A stretch of DNA of 64,000 nucleotides. It comes from Rubrivivax sp. GTDB lineage: Bacteria; Pseudomonadota; Gammaproteobacteria; Burkholderiales; Burkholderiaceae_C. Every line of letters starts with the position of its first letter. Position 1 is the stretch's first letter. Below, piece after piece: positions 46,173 through 53,977 of this stretch. The notes below the pieces were generated by a model, which saw only the letters and a list, made by a program, of their open reading frames with translations, ran no database searches and was not told where the DNA came from. The stretch is taken from NCBI GenBank assembly GCA_022842595.1, contig JALHPF010000025.1:26682-90681 (forward strand). The letters are read 5' to 3'. The position numbers were made by a program, and so were the translations under genes.

Positions 46173-46865
46173 ATGATGCTGATGCGCCTGCCCGGCCTGC
46201 TGGACGGCGACTCGCTGGCGCGGGCCGGCGAGTGGCTGGCACAAGGCCCATGGCTCGACGGCCGCACGACGGCCGGCACCCAGGCCGCGGCCGTCAAGCG
46301 CAACGAGCAGCTGGCCGAAGGGCCGGCCGCGCAGCAGCTGCGCCACCTGGTGCTGCAGGCGCTGGAACGGCAGCCGCTGTTCCTGTCGGCCGCGCTGCCC
46401 CGGCGCGTGCTGCCGCCGGCCTTCAACCGCTACCGCGGCGCGAACAACGAATACGGCGCGCACATCGACCAGGCCATCCGCGCCCATGCCGACGGCGCGC
46501 TGCGCGCCGACCTGTCGTGCACCGTGTTCCTGTCACCACCCGACAGCTACGACGGCGGTGAACTTCTGGTGCGCCAGGGCGGCGACGAATTGCCTGTCAA
46601 GCTGGACGCCGGCGACGCACTGCTGTACCCGGCCAGCACCGTGCATCGCGTGGCCCCGGTCACGCGCGGCGAGCGGCTGGCCTGCTTCTTCTGGGTCGAG
46701 AGCCTGGTGCCGCGGGCCGACGAGCGCCAGCTGCTGTTCGACATGGACATGGCGCTGATGCGGCTGCGCCAGCGCGAAATGGACGGCGGCAACGGCGAAT
46801 CCGCAGAGACCGTGGCGCTGACGGGCACGTACCACAACCTGCTGCGACTGTGGGCCCGAACCTGA
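46173..46865 (+). CDS. piuC: PiuC/YbiX-type Fe(II)/2-oxoglutarate dioxygenase (PKHD-type hydroxylase)
   Basis: A 230-residue oxygenase of the PKHD hydroxylase family. The 2-His-1-carboxylate site is given by YGAHIDQAI (HxD) and YPASTVHRVAPVTRGERLACFFWVES (distal His and the Arg that contacts 2-oxoglutarate). FNRYRGANNEYGAHIDQA is diagnostic of PiuC/YbiX. These proteins are encoded next to Fiu-type receptors and may modify siderophores or receptors; the substrate is unproven. The gene is 17 bp after the receptor and overlaps the next gene by 16 bp. Confidence 0.9.
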   Translation: MMLMRLPGLLDGDSLARAGEWLAQGPWLDGRTTAGTQAAAVKRNEQLAEGPAAQQLRHLVLQALERQPLFLSAALPRRVLPPAFNRYRGANNEYGAHIDQAIRAHADGALRADLSCTVFLSPPDSYDGGELLVRQGGDELPVKLDAGDALLYPASTVHRVAPVTRGERLACFFWVESLVPRADERQLLFDMDMALMRLRQREMDGGNGESAETVALTGTYHNLLRLWART

Positions 46866-47914
46866 ACACCGCCATCAACCTGGCCGACTTTGAGCCGTTG
46901 GCACGCGCGCGGCTCGACGACAACGCCTGGGCCTACTTCAGCGGCGGTGCCGGCGACGAAATCACGCTGCGCGAAAACCGCCTGGCCTGGGACGGCCTGC
47001 GCCTGCTGCCGCGCGTGCTGCGCCCGCTGCAGTCGGCCGAACTCGGCATCGAAATGCTGGGCCGACGCTGGCCGCACCCCTTGCTGATGGCACCCATGGC
47101 CTACCAGGCCCTGGCCCATCCCGACGGCGAACGGGCTGCGGCCCTGGCCTGCGCAGCGCAGGGCGCCGGCTATGTGTTGTCCACCCAGGCCGGCACCCGG
47201 CTGGAAGACGTGGCCGTACTCGTGCGCGACGAACCGGGCCGCGGACCGCTGTGGTTCCAGCTGTACCCGCAGGCCGACGCCGGACTGACGCGTGAACTGA
47301 TGCAGCGCGCAGCGGCAGCCGGCTACGAGGCCATCGTGCTGACGGTCGATGCGCCAGTAAGCGGCGCCCGCGATCGCGAGCGCCGTGTCGGGTTCCGTCT
47401 GCCTGCCGGGGTGAGCGCAGTCAACATCCCCGCTGGGGCCAGCCCGGTCGACAAGGACTGGCGCGCGGCTGCGCCGACCTGGGCCAGCGTCGAAAGCATG
47501 CTCGACCACGCGCCCTTGCCCGTGCTGCTGAAGGGTGTGCTGCACCCTGACGATGCCTGTCAGGCCGCCGCTTTGGGGGCGGCTGGGCTCATCGTCAGCA
47601 ACCACGGCGGGCGCACGCTGGACACCTGCCTGGCCACGGCCCACGCCCTGCCGCGCGTGGCCGACGCGCTCCAGGGTGCGGTGCCGCTGCTGGTGGACGG
47701 CGGCATCCGCCGCGGCACCGACGTGCTCAAGGCCCTGGCCCTGGGTGCCACGGCGGTGCTGGTCGGCCGGCCGTTGCTGATGGCCCTGGCCGCCAACGGT
47801 GCGTCCGGTGTCGCGCTGGGGCTGCGGCTGCTGCAGGACGAACTGCTGATGGCGCTGGCTCTGACGGGTTGCGACAGCCCGGCGGCGGTGAGCCGGAAGC
47901 TGCTGCAGGGCTGA
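46850..47914 (+). CDS. FMN-dependent alpha-hydroxy-acid oxidase
   Basis: A 354-residue TIM-barrel flavoprotein of the lactate/glycolate oxidase family, starting at a GTG within the piuC 3' end. Active-site elements: AWAYFSGGAGDEITLREN (Tyr), the FMN-contacting LLMAPMAYQALAHPDGE and WFQLYPQAD, PVLLKGVLHPDDA (Lys), SNHGGRTLDT (His/Arg), and LLVDGGIRRGTDVLKALALGATAVLVGRPLL (phosphate site). It oxidises L-lactate, glycolate or a related 2-hydroxy acid. The translational coupling to piuC places it in the iron-uptake operon, which is unusual and unexplained. Confidence 0.88.
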   Translation: MGPNLNTAINLADFEPLARARLDDNAWAYFSGGAGDEITLRENRLAWDGLRLLPRVLRPLQSAELGIEMLGRRWPHPLLMAPMAYQALAHPDGERAAALACAAQGAGYVLSTQAGTRLEDVAVLVRDEPGRGPLWFQLYPQADAGLTRELMQRAAAAGYEAIVLTVDAPVSGARDRERRVGFRLPAGVSAVNIPAGASPVDKDWRAAAPTWASVESMLDHAPLPVLLKGVLHPDDACQAAALGAAGLIVSNHGGRTLDTCLATAHALPRVADALQGAVPLLVDGGIRRGTDVLKALALGATAVLVGRPLLMALAANGASGVALGLRLLQDELLMALALTGCDSPAAVSRKLLQG

Positions 47915-48054
47915 GAACGGCGCCCGGCGCGGCGCTGCCCGCCCGCCTGGGCCGACACCCTGTGTCCCGCAACGCACAGACGGCCCGAGGGTTTGGCCCC
48001 ACAAGGGTGGCAACGGCAGCGCACGCTGCCGCCCCACCACTTCGAAAGCCAGAC

Positions 48055-49236
48055 ATGAAACAGATCCCGACCCTGCGCGTTGCCGCGCTCACCTGCCTGG
48101 CCGGCTGCGCCGCAAGCTTCGGCCATGGCGCCTGGGCCCAGGACAGCGGTGCCTATCCCTATCTGGGCGTCTCGCTGGGCGAATCGCGGGCCAAGTTCGA
48201 CCAGACCGGCATCAATGCCCGGATGCTGGGCAGCGGCTTGCAGACCACCAGTCTGTCCAGCGACGAGAAGGACCGCGCCTACCGCGTCTTCGGTGGCTGG
48301 CAGTTCAACCGCTACTTCGCGCTCGAAGCGGCGTTCTTCGACCTCGGACAGTTTTCGTATTCGGCCACCACCGTGCCTGCTGGCAGCCTGAACGCCAATT
48401 TCAAGCTGCAGGGCGGCGGTCTCGATGCCGTCGGCACGCTGCCGCTCGGCGAGCGCTGGGCACTGCTGGGCCGCCTGGGCGCGCAATACGCCAAGACGCG
48501 CAACAGCTTCACTGCCACGGGTGCCGCCACCGTGACAAACCCGACCCCGAGCGAACGTGCGGGGAACTACAAGGTCGGGGTCGGCCTGCAGTACGCGTTC
48601 TCACCGGGTTTCCATCTGCGCGCCGAGGCCGACCGCTACCGCATGAAGGACGGCTTTGGCGACCAGGCCAATGTCAATGTCTATTCGGTGAGCCTGGTCT
48701 TCCCGTTCGGCCGTTCGCCGATGGTCACGGCCCGCGCGCCCATGCCGCCGGCCCCGGCCCCGGCGCCACCGCCGCCGCAGGCAGCGCCTGCCGCGCCGAT
48801 GGCCGCCGCGGCGCCGATGCCGCCGCCCAGCCCGGCACCGACGGCACCTGCCGTGCGCCGCGTGACGTTCGCGGCCGAGTCGCTCTTCGGCTTCGACCGG
48901 GCACAGCTGCGCCCCGAAGGCAAGGCGGCACTGGACGCTTTTGCACGCGAAGCAGCAGGCACGCAGTTCGACGTGATCACCGTGCAGGGCCATACCGACC
49001 GGCTGGGCAGCACCGCCTACAACCAGACACTGTCCCTGGCCCGGGCCGACACCGTGAAGGCCTATCTGGTCGAATCCGGCGGCTTGGCAGCAGCCAAGAT
49101 CACCACCGCCGGACTGGGTGAAAGCAGCCCGACCGGTCAGACCGGTGACTGCCAGGGCAGCCAGCCGACCGCACAGCTGCGCAGTTGCCTCCAGCCCGAC
49201 CGGCGCGTGGACATCGAGGTCACCGGAACCCGCTGA
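48055..49236 (+). CDS. OmpA-family outer-membrane protein
   Basis: A 393-residue protein with a beta-barrel N-terminal half (YPYLGVSLGESRAKFDQTG ... YSVSLVFPFG), a Pro/Ala hinge (about 225-265), and an OmpA C-terminal peptidoglycan-binding domain (SLFGFDRAQLRPEGKAALDAFAREAAG ... VQGHTDRLGSTAYNQTLSLARADTVKAYLVESG ... PDRRVDIEVTGTR). The signal region permits two readings: cleavage at AWA/QDS by signal peptidase I, or a lipobox LAGC at residues 15-18. A TDR-type Asp/Arg pair for diaminopimelate binding is present. Confidence 0.9.
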   Translation: MKQIPTLRVAALTCLAGCAASFGHGAWAQDSGAYPYLGVSLGESRAKFDQTGINARMLGSGLQTTSLSSDEKDRAYRVFGGWQFNRYFALEAAFFDLGQFSYSATTVPAGSLNANFKLQGGGLDAVGTLPLGERWALLGRLGAQYAKTRNSFTATGAATVTNPTPSERAGNYKVGVGLQYAFSPGFHLRAEADRYRMKDGFGDQANVNVYSVSLVFPFGRSPMVTARAPMPPAPAPAPPPPQAAPAAPMAAAAPMPPPSPAPTAPAVRRVTFAAESLFGFDRAQLRPEGKAALDAFAREAAGTQFDVITVQGHTDRLGSTAYNQTLSLARADTVKAYLVESGGLAAAKITTAGLGESSPTGQTGDCQGSQPTAQLRSCLQPDRRVDIEVTGTR

Positions 49237-49276
49237 CCCCCGCCAGCGCGCCTGTTGCCCGGCGGTCGGCCCGCAC

Positions 49277-50152
49277 CTAGCGCACCGACAACGGCAGCTT
49301 GTGCCGGGGCGGCGGGAAGTGGCCATCCAGCCAGGCCAGGTCCTCTGCAGACAGGGCCTGAGACAGCGCCTGCGCCGCCCAGTTGTGGCGCAGGTGCACG
49401 GCGCTGCGCGCCTTCGGCAGCGCCATCACGCCGGGCTGGCGCAGCAGCCAGGCCAGTGCCACCTGGGCCGGCGTGGCGCGGTGGCGCGCCGCCATGCCGC
49501 GCAAGGCGGGGTGGTCGGCCAGCTCGCCCTGGTCCAGCGGGCTGTAGGCCATCAGGGGCATCTGGTGCACACGTTGCGCGGGCAAGAGGTCGAATTCGAC
49601 ACCGCGCGCGCCCAGCGAGTAGTGCACCTGGTTGGCCGCACAGGCAGCGCCGCCCGGCACCGCGGCCAGCTCGCGCAGCTGCGGCAGGTCGAAGTTGCTC
49701 ACGCCCCAGTGGCGGATGCGCCCGTGGCGCTGCAGTTGCTCGAAGGCCTTGACGGTTTCGGCCAGGGGGGTGGAGCTGGGCCAATGCAGCAGGTACAGGT
49801 CGATGCAGTCCAGCTTCAGCCGGCGCAGGCTCTGTTCGCAAGCCGCGACCAGCCCCGATTCGAAAGCGTGCTCGGGCAGCACCTTGCTGACCACCATCAC
49901 CGCGTCACGGGGCAAGCCGGCGCGGAAGGCCTGTTCGAGAGCCAGGCCGAGCACCCGCTCGGCCCCGCCGCTGGCGTACATCTCGGCGGTATCGAAGAGG
50001 CGCCAGCCCATGTCCAGCGCCAGCCGCAGTGCCCCCACCTCCTTCGCCTGATACGCCGTGTCGACGCCATAGCCGCAGGTACCCATGCCCAGATTGGGGC
50101 GCTCTTCCCCGCTCGGGAACTGGATCCAGGGTGCGTGTGCCGATGACGCCAT
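49277..50152 (-). CDS. Aldo/keto reductase (second)
   Basis: A 291-residue AKR-fold protein, more like the 2,5-diketo-gluconate-reductase-type group (AKR5) than the reductase at 36835. Motifs: GWRLFDTAEMYASGGAERVLG (catalytic Asp/Tyr), MVVSKVLPEHA (Lys), DLYLLHWPSSTPLAETVKAFEQLQRHGRIRHWGVSNFDLPQLREL and LPKARSAVHLRHNWAA (NADP phosphate-binding). It ends convergently with the OmpA-family gene. Substrate unknown. Confidence 0.88.
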   Translation of the reverse strand: MASSAHAPWIQFPSGEERPNLGMGTCGYGVDTAYQAKEVGALRLALDMGWRLFDTAEMYASGGAERVLGLALEQAFRAGLPRDAVMVVSKVLPEHAFESGLVAACEQSLRRLKLDCIDLYLLHWPSSTPLAETVKAFEQLQRHGRIRHWGVSNFDLPQLRELAAVPGGAACAANQVHYSLGARGVEFDLLPAQRVHQMPLMAYSPLDQGELADHPALRGMAARHRATPAQVALAWLLRQPGVMALPKARSAVHLRHNWAAQALSQALSAEDLAWLDGHFPPPRHKLPLSVR

Positions 50153-50222
50153 CCACAGATGCTACGGGGCCTCGAGCCCAGGCGGGTCACCCGAGATGAA
50201 GGGAGATTTATCATCGGGGTCA

Positions 50223-50834
50223 ATGCCAAGCAGCCTTCGAGATTCCGTGCGCGACCTTGCCCAGGTGCGCCTGGACAACGCGATGGCGCTGTTCGAGGAA
50301 TTCGTGCGCGCCACCGCACGCCATGCCGACGCCGCCGCCTTGCGTGGCCTGGAACGGCGCTTCGCCGAACGCATCCAGATCCAGCCCAGCTACTGGAGCC
50401 AGATCAAGGGCCGCAGCCGCCAGATCGGCGAACGCCTGGCCCGCCAGTTCGAACAGTTGTGCCACAAGCCACCGGGCTGGATGGACCAGCCGCACACCGG
50501 TGCTGCGGCGATTCCTGCCCAAGCATCGGGATCGGCATCGGCAACCGCCCGACCAGCCGAGCGCAGCGACCGCAACGAAGAGTCGGCACCACGCGACGAC
50601 GACGAGCGTTTCATCGTCGGCCTGGTGCTGACCTACTACCGCCGCCATCCGCAGCGCGCCCGTGTCCGGTTGCTGGACTTGCTGGGCGAAGTGCTGTCCC
50701 CGGCGCCCTCGCCCTCGCCCTCTGCCTCTGCGCCGGCGGCTTCCCCCGCGCCCCTGGCCCCGGCGGCCGAGGAAGCCCATGCGCTCTGGTTGCGCAGCCA
50801 GTTGGGCGTGGCGCCGCTGAAGCGCAAGAAGTAG
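50223..50834 (+). CDS. XRE-like helix-turn-helix regulator
   Basis: A 203-residue protein with one recognisable domain. Residues about 40-85 (LERRFAERIQIQPSYWSQIKGRSRQIGERLARQFEQLCHKPPGWMDQ) match Cro/CI-type helix-turn-helix repressors (xxSYxSQIxxGxRxIGxxLARxxExxxxxPxGWMD). The centre is Ser/Ala-rich linker; residues 125-145 (DDERFIVGLVLTYYRRHPQRARVRLLDLLGEVL) are a helical segment. An earlier ATG (50196) exists. A TTATCA half-site at 50209-50214, just before the chosen ATG, recurs in the palindrome downstream of the gene, suggesting autoregulation. Confidence 0.72.
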   Translation: MPSSLRDSVRDLAQVRLDNAMALFEEFVRATARHADAAALRGLERRFAERIQIQPSYWSQIKGRSRQIGERLARQFEQLCHKPPGWMDQPHTGAAAIPAQASGSASATARPAERSDRNEESAPRDDDERFIVGLVLTYYRRHPQRARVRLLDLLGEVLSPAPSPSPSASAPAASPAPLAPAAEEAHALWLRSQLGVAPLKRKK

Positions 50835-50893
50835 TCCCCGCGGCCAGCGGCACGGCGACCCGACGACTGCGGGTTTGTACGGTGGCCGCTCCT

Positions 50894-50942
50894 GCGCAAT
50901 ATGGCTTGCGCATTGATAACGGTATGTTTATCATTTGCGCAA
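50894..50942. promoter_or_regulatory. Large operator-like palindrome downstream of the XRE regulator
   Basis: TTGCGCA (50906-50912) plus TGATAA (50914-50919) are mirrored by TTATCA (50928-50933) plus TTGCGCAA (50935-50942), a near-perfect 37-bp palindrome with an 8-nt centre. A second inverted pair GCGCAA (50894-50899)/TTGCGC (50906-50911) shares one arm. The AT-rich core lies in otherwise GC-rich DNA, so it is a good candidate regulator-binding promoter for the following transcription unit. Confidence 0.6.
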
Positions 50943-51206
50943 GCGTGTCGAAACGCAAGCCCTTGTGCTGCATCTCGACATATCCGATCCACCCCAACTC
51001 ACACGCCATGCGCCAGTTCCCCGCCATCGCTGTTCGCCCTGCTTGCCTACCGGCAGGCGCGGCCATGGCGTCGGCAGCTGGTTCAGCCGGTGTGTTTGCA
51101 CATGGTGCCCCACCCGGGGCGCAGGTTCACTGAAGAGGCCAGAGCCCGCTCTCGCCCTTCACCCTGCAGGCCCGGGTTGCACCAGCAAGCCGGGCCTTTT
51201 GTTTTG
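50943..51206 (+). other. Unassigned transcription unit, leader or small RNA, ending in a terminator
   Basis: Between the palindrome and a terminator lie about 225 bp without a convincing gene. A 41-codon open frame starting MRQFPAIAVRPACLP at 51008 ends at 51133, but its Ala/Gly-rich composition and lack of a clear ribosome-binding site argue against it. The unit could be a small RNA, a leader controlling the small-protein genes at 51269 and 51509, or non-functional. Confidence 0.35.
51169..51206 (+). terminator. Rho-independent terminator
   Basis: GGCCCGG (51169-51175) pairs with CCGGGCC (51190-51196), with an inner TTGC/GCAA helix (51177-51180/51185-51188) and an ACCA loop, followed by TTTTGTTTTG. 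It separates the unassigned stretch from the small-protein gene at 51269. Confidence 0.88.
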
Positions 51207-51268
51207 TGCTGCCCGCTTTCGTTCACCGTACTTGTCCCCCGTTTTCGTCCAGCCCGAAGGAGAGCCCC

Positions 51269-51445
51269 ATGAAGTTCCAGATCACCGCCCGCAAGCCCCG
51301 CAACCCCTTGGTCGCCGCCGCCCGCCTGCGCGTGGCCGGCGCCCACGGCCCTTCCGCCAGCGCCTCACGCCTGCAGGCGCGGCGCAGCCTGCAACGTGAG
51401 CTCGGCGACCTGCGCGACGCAGACCGCCGACGGCCCAGCCCCTGA
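51269..51445 (+). CDS. Small basic protein, function unknown
   Basis: Fifty-eight residues, starting MKFQITARKPRNPLVAAARLRVAG, strongly basic at the N-terminus (pI clearly high) and ending LQRELGDLRDADRRRPSP. A strong ribosome-binding site GAAGGAG lies 7 bp upstream of the ATG, which supports real translation. It lies 63 bp before another small gene that is preceded by the same GAAGGAG sequence, so they probably form a unit. No family is recognised with certainty. Confidence 0.6.
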   Translation: MKFQITARKPRNPLVAAARLRVAGAHGPSASASRLQARRSLQRELGDLRDADRRRPSP

Positions 51446-51514
51446 ACCGACCCGGCCGCTCCTTCCCTTCAGCCTTGCGCGGGGAACGGCCACCGAAGGA
51501 GACCTACCGTGTCC

Positions 51515-51760
51515 ATGAACGACCTCCCCTGGAGCGATGCTCCCCCGCAAGACCGGCGCGGCCGTGAAACCGCCGCTGCCCTGCTGCGCGCTGTGGGCGC
51601 CGCGCTCGAACGCCAGGCCTTGCGCCTGATGCGTGTCGAGGCCGCCGCGGAACGTGCCGAACCTCAGCTGGAATTCCATGCCGAGGCCGGTGCGCCCGAG
51701 GGTGCGCTGTACGTCAACGGCCAACTTGTCGGCCACCTGACGGGCGTCACGCGCCTGTGA
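51515..51760 (+). CDS. Small acidic protein, function unknown
   Basis: Eighty-one residues beginning MNDLPWSDAPPQDRRGRETAAALLRAVGAALERQALRLMRVEAAAERAEPQLEFHAEAG and ending GALYVNGQLVGHLTGVTRL. A helical N-terminal half is followed by a small beta-type C-terminal half. GAAGGAG precedes it (about 51496-51502). The in-frame GTG at 51509 is an alternative start. It probably forms an operon with the basic small protein just upstream; opposite charge of the two suggests they might interact, which is speculation. Confidence 0.6.
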   Translation: MNDLPWSDAPPQDRRGRETAAALLRAVGAALERQALRLMRVEAAAERAEPQLEFHAEAGAPEGALYVNGQLVGHLTGVTRL

Positions 51761-51842
51761 TCGACGCTGTTTCCCCGGCGGCGCCTGACGGCGTCGCCGG
51801 GGTGACAAGCGCCATGGCTCCACTGGCGCATGCTTCGCCGCC

Positions 51843-52982
51843 ATGAACGCCGAAAACCGCTTCCTGATCGACCGTCACGACCTGCGGAACACGCGGTTCG
51901 TCCCCGACCCAGACGGTCCGAGCGCGCGCCCGCTGGCCCCCGGCGAAGTGCGACTTCGAGTCGACCGCTTCGCACTCACCGCGAACAACATCACCTACGC
52001 CGCCTTTGGCGAGGCCATGAAGTACTGGCAGTTCTTTCCCGCGGCCGAAGCGGCCTGGGGCTGCCTGCCGGTGTGGGGTTTCGCCACGGTGACGGAAAGC
52101 CGCGCCGAGGGCGTGGCCGAAGGCCGCCGGATCTATGGCTGCCTGCCCGCCGGCACGCATCTGGTGGTGCAGCCGCTGCGGGTCACGGCCAGCGGCTTCC
52201 AGGACGCCAGCGCGCACCGGCAGGAGCTGGCGGCGGTCTATGCGCGCTACGACTTCTGCGATGCTGACCCTGCCTGGCACCCTGACACCGAAGGCCTGCA
52301 GGCGGTGCTCAGGCCGCTGTTCGTGACGTCGTTCCTGATCGACGACTTCCTCGCCGAGCACTCGTTTTTCGGCGCCGCGCAGGTGCTCATGTCGAGCGCC
52401 TCGAGCAAGACGGCGCTGGGCACGGCGTTCTGCCTGGCACGGCGCCGGGGCCAGCCGGGCGCGCCGCGCCTGTGCGGCCTGACTTCGCCAGCCAACCTGG
52501 CTTTTGCCACTGGCCTGGGGTTCTTCGACGAAGTGCGCGACTACGCCACGGTGGGCGGGCTCGACCCGGCCTTGGCCACCGTCTACGTCGACTTCGCTGG
52601 CAACACGCAGCTGCGCCGCCAGGTCCACGAGCACTTCGCCGGCACCTTGGCCTACAGCTGCTCGGTCGGCGGCACGCACTGGCAGGCGCTGGGCTCGGGC
52701 GGCGGCCTGCCCGGACCGCGGCCGACGCTGTTCTTCGCGCCGGCGCAGATCAAGACGCGCAGCGCACCGCCGCCGCTGGGCTGGGGCCCGGGCGGGCTGC
52801 AGCAGCGGCTGGGCGCGGCCTGGGCAGGGTTCGTGCACGGCCTGCAGCGGCCAGGCGCGCGGGGTCTGCACATCGTTGCGCGCAGCGGCACCGCCTCATT
52901 GCAGCAGGCCTATGCGGAATTGCTGGCCGGCCAAGCGAATGCCGGCGAGGGCCTGACGCTGTCCCTTCAAGCCAGCGGTTGA
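51843..52982 (+). CDS. DUF2855 family protein
   Basis: A 379-residue protein of the DUF2855 family, distantly related to medium-chain dehydrogenases/reductases. The N-terminal part LAPGEVRLRVDRFALTANNITYAAFGEAMKYWQFFPA is diagnostic and parallels the GroES-like domain. AAQVLMSSASSKTALGTAFCLAR with VRDYATVGGL and TVYVDFAGNTQLRRQVHEHF corresponds to a cofactor-binding half lacking a classic GxGxxG. In some genomes members are fused to or near fatty-acid or lipase genes. Activity unknown. Confidence 0.85.
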   Translation: MNAENRFLIDRHDLRNTRFVPDPDGPSARPLAPGEVRLRVDRFALTANNITYAAFGEAMKYWQFFPAAEAAWGCLPVWGFATVTESRAEGVAEGRRIYGCLPAGTHLVVQPLRVTASGFQDASAHRQELAAVYARYDFCDADPAWHPDTEGLQAVLRPLFVTSFLIDDFLAEHSFFGAAQVLMSSASSKTALGTAFCLARRRGQPGAPRLCGLTSPANLAFATGLGFFDEVRDYATVGGLDPALATVYVDFAGNTQLRRQVHEHFAGTLAYSCSVGGTHWQALGSGGGLPGPRPTLFFAPAQIKTRSAPPPLGWGPGGLQQRLGAAWAGFVHGLQRPGARGLHIVARSGTASLQQAYAELLAGQANAGEGLTLSLQASG

Positions 52983-53016
52983 AACTGCCGATATCGCTGG
53001 GACGAGCTTCCATGCC

Positions 53017-53877
53017 ATGAACCCAGCCACCCGCGACTTCATCACCCAGCCACCCCGCGACCTGGACGGCTGGCGCGCCTGCTTCGACGCCCGGCAGTTG
53101 CCGGTGCTGGCCAGCACCGCGCAGTTTCTCGAGGACTGGCGCCTGACCGAAGACGCTGCCGACGCCCATGGGCTGGCCGAGACTTTGGCCACCGACCCCC
53201 TGATGATGCTGAAGCTGCTGGCCCACGTGGCCGAGCTGCGCCGGGGCCGCGAAGGAAGCGAACCGGAAACCGCGACCGAAGCCCTGGTGATGTTGGGCAT
53301 CACCCCCTTCTTTCAGGCTTTCGGTCCACAGCCCGTCGCCGAGGAATGGCTGGCGCACGACGAAGCGGCCCTGGCCGGTTTTTCACGCGTCTTGCGCCGC
53401 GCGCACCGAGCTGCGAACTTCGCCATCGGTTTTGCCGTGCACCGCATGGACCACGACGCCGCCGTCATCCACGAGGCGGCGTTGCTGCACGACTTCGCCG
53501 AACTGCTGCTGTGGCTGCATGCGCCAGCGCTCGCGCTCGAAATCCAGCGTCGCCAGCAAGCCGACCCCAGCCTGCGCTCGGCCGTGGTGCAGCGCGATGT
53601 GCTCGGAATCGAACTCGTCGATCTCCAGCATGCGCTGATGCAGGCCTGGCGGCTGCCCGCACTGCTGGTGCAGATCACCGACGCCCACGCGCCCGCGGCC
53701 GCGCAGTCGGGCCAGGCCCAGCTGCGCAACGTGCTGCTGGCCATGCGCGTGGCCCGGCACAGCGCCGATGGCTGGGACAACCCGGCCCTGCCCGATGACG
53801 TGCGTGACGTTGCCGAGCTGCTGCATCTGTCGGTCGAGTCCGCGCAGCGCCTGCTGCTCGACATCGAAGCCGAGTAG
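53017..53877 (+). CDS. HDOD-domain protein
   Basis: A 286-residue protein consisting of an HDOD domain, a catalytically inactive relative of HD phosphohydrolases. Supporting segments are LPVLASTAQFLEDWRLTEDAADAHGLAETLATDPLMMLKLLAHVAEL and AAVIHEAALLHDFAELLLWLHAPALALEIQRRQ, where an HD-like pair (LLHDFAE) appears, and LGIELVDLQHALMQAWRLPALLVQITDAH. Such proteins take part in signalling (c-di-GMP, motility, competence). The gene ends in a GGCCAACC-TTTC-GGTTGGCC hairpin (53877-53896) without a T-tract. Confidence 0.85.
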   Translation: MNPATRDFITQPPRDLDGWRACFDARQLPVLASTAQFLEDWRLTEDAADAHGLAETLATDPLMMLKLLAHVAELRRGREGSEPETATEALVMLGITPFFQAFGPQPVAEEWLAHDEAALAGFSRVLRRAHRAANFAIGFAVHRMDHDAAVIHEAALLHDFAELLLWLHAPALALEIQRRQQADPSLRSAVVQRDVLGIELVDLQHALMQAWRLPALLVQITDAHAPAAAQSGQAQLRNVLLAMRVARHSADGWDNPALPDDVRDVAELLHLSVESAQRLLLDIEAE

Positions 53878-53977
53878 GCCAACCTTTCGGTTGGCCACGG
53901 CGGCCAGCGCTGTGGAATAGTGACTGAGCGGGGCAGCCCGCACAGGAAGCGACCCCATCACCGCTCGGAGCACCACC

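Noticed and set aside
51008..51133. A 41-codon open frame before the terminator at 51169
   Set aside because: No ribosome-binding site, Ala/Gly-rich shadow-like composition and no known family; described only as part of an unassigned unit.
53877..53896. Hairpin after the HDOD gene as an intrinsic terminator
   Set aside because: The 8-bp stem is perfect, but it is followed by ACGGCGG rather than a T-tract, so it is mentioned only under the gene.
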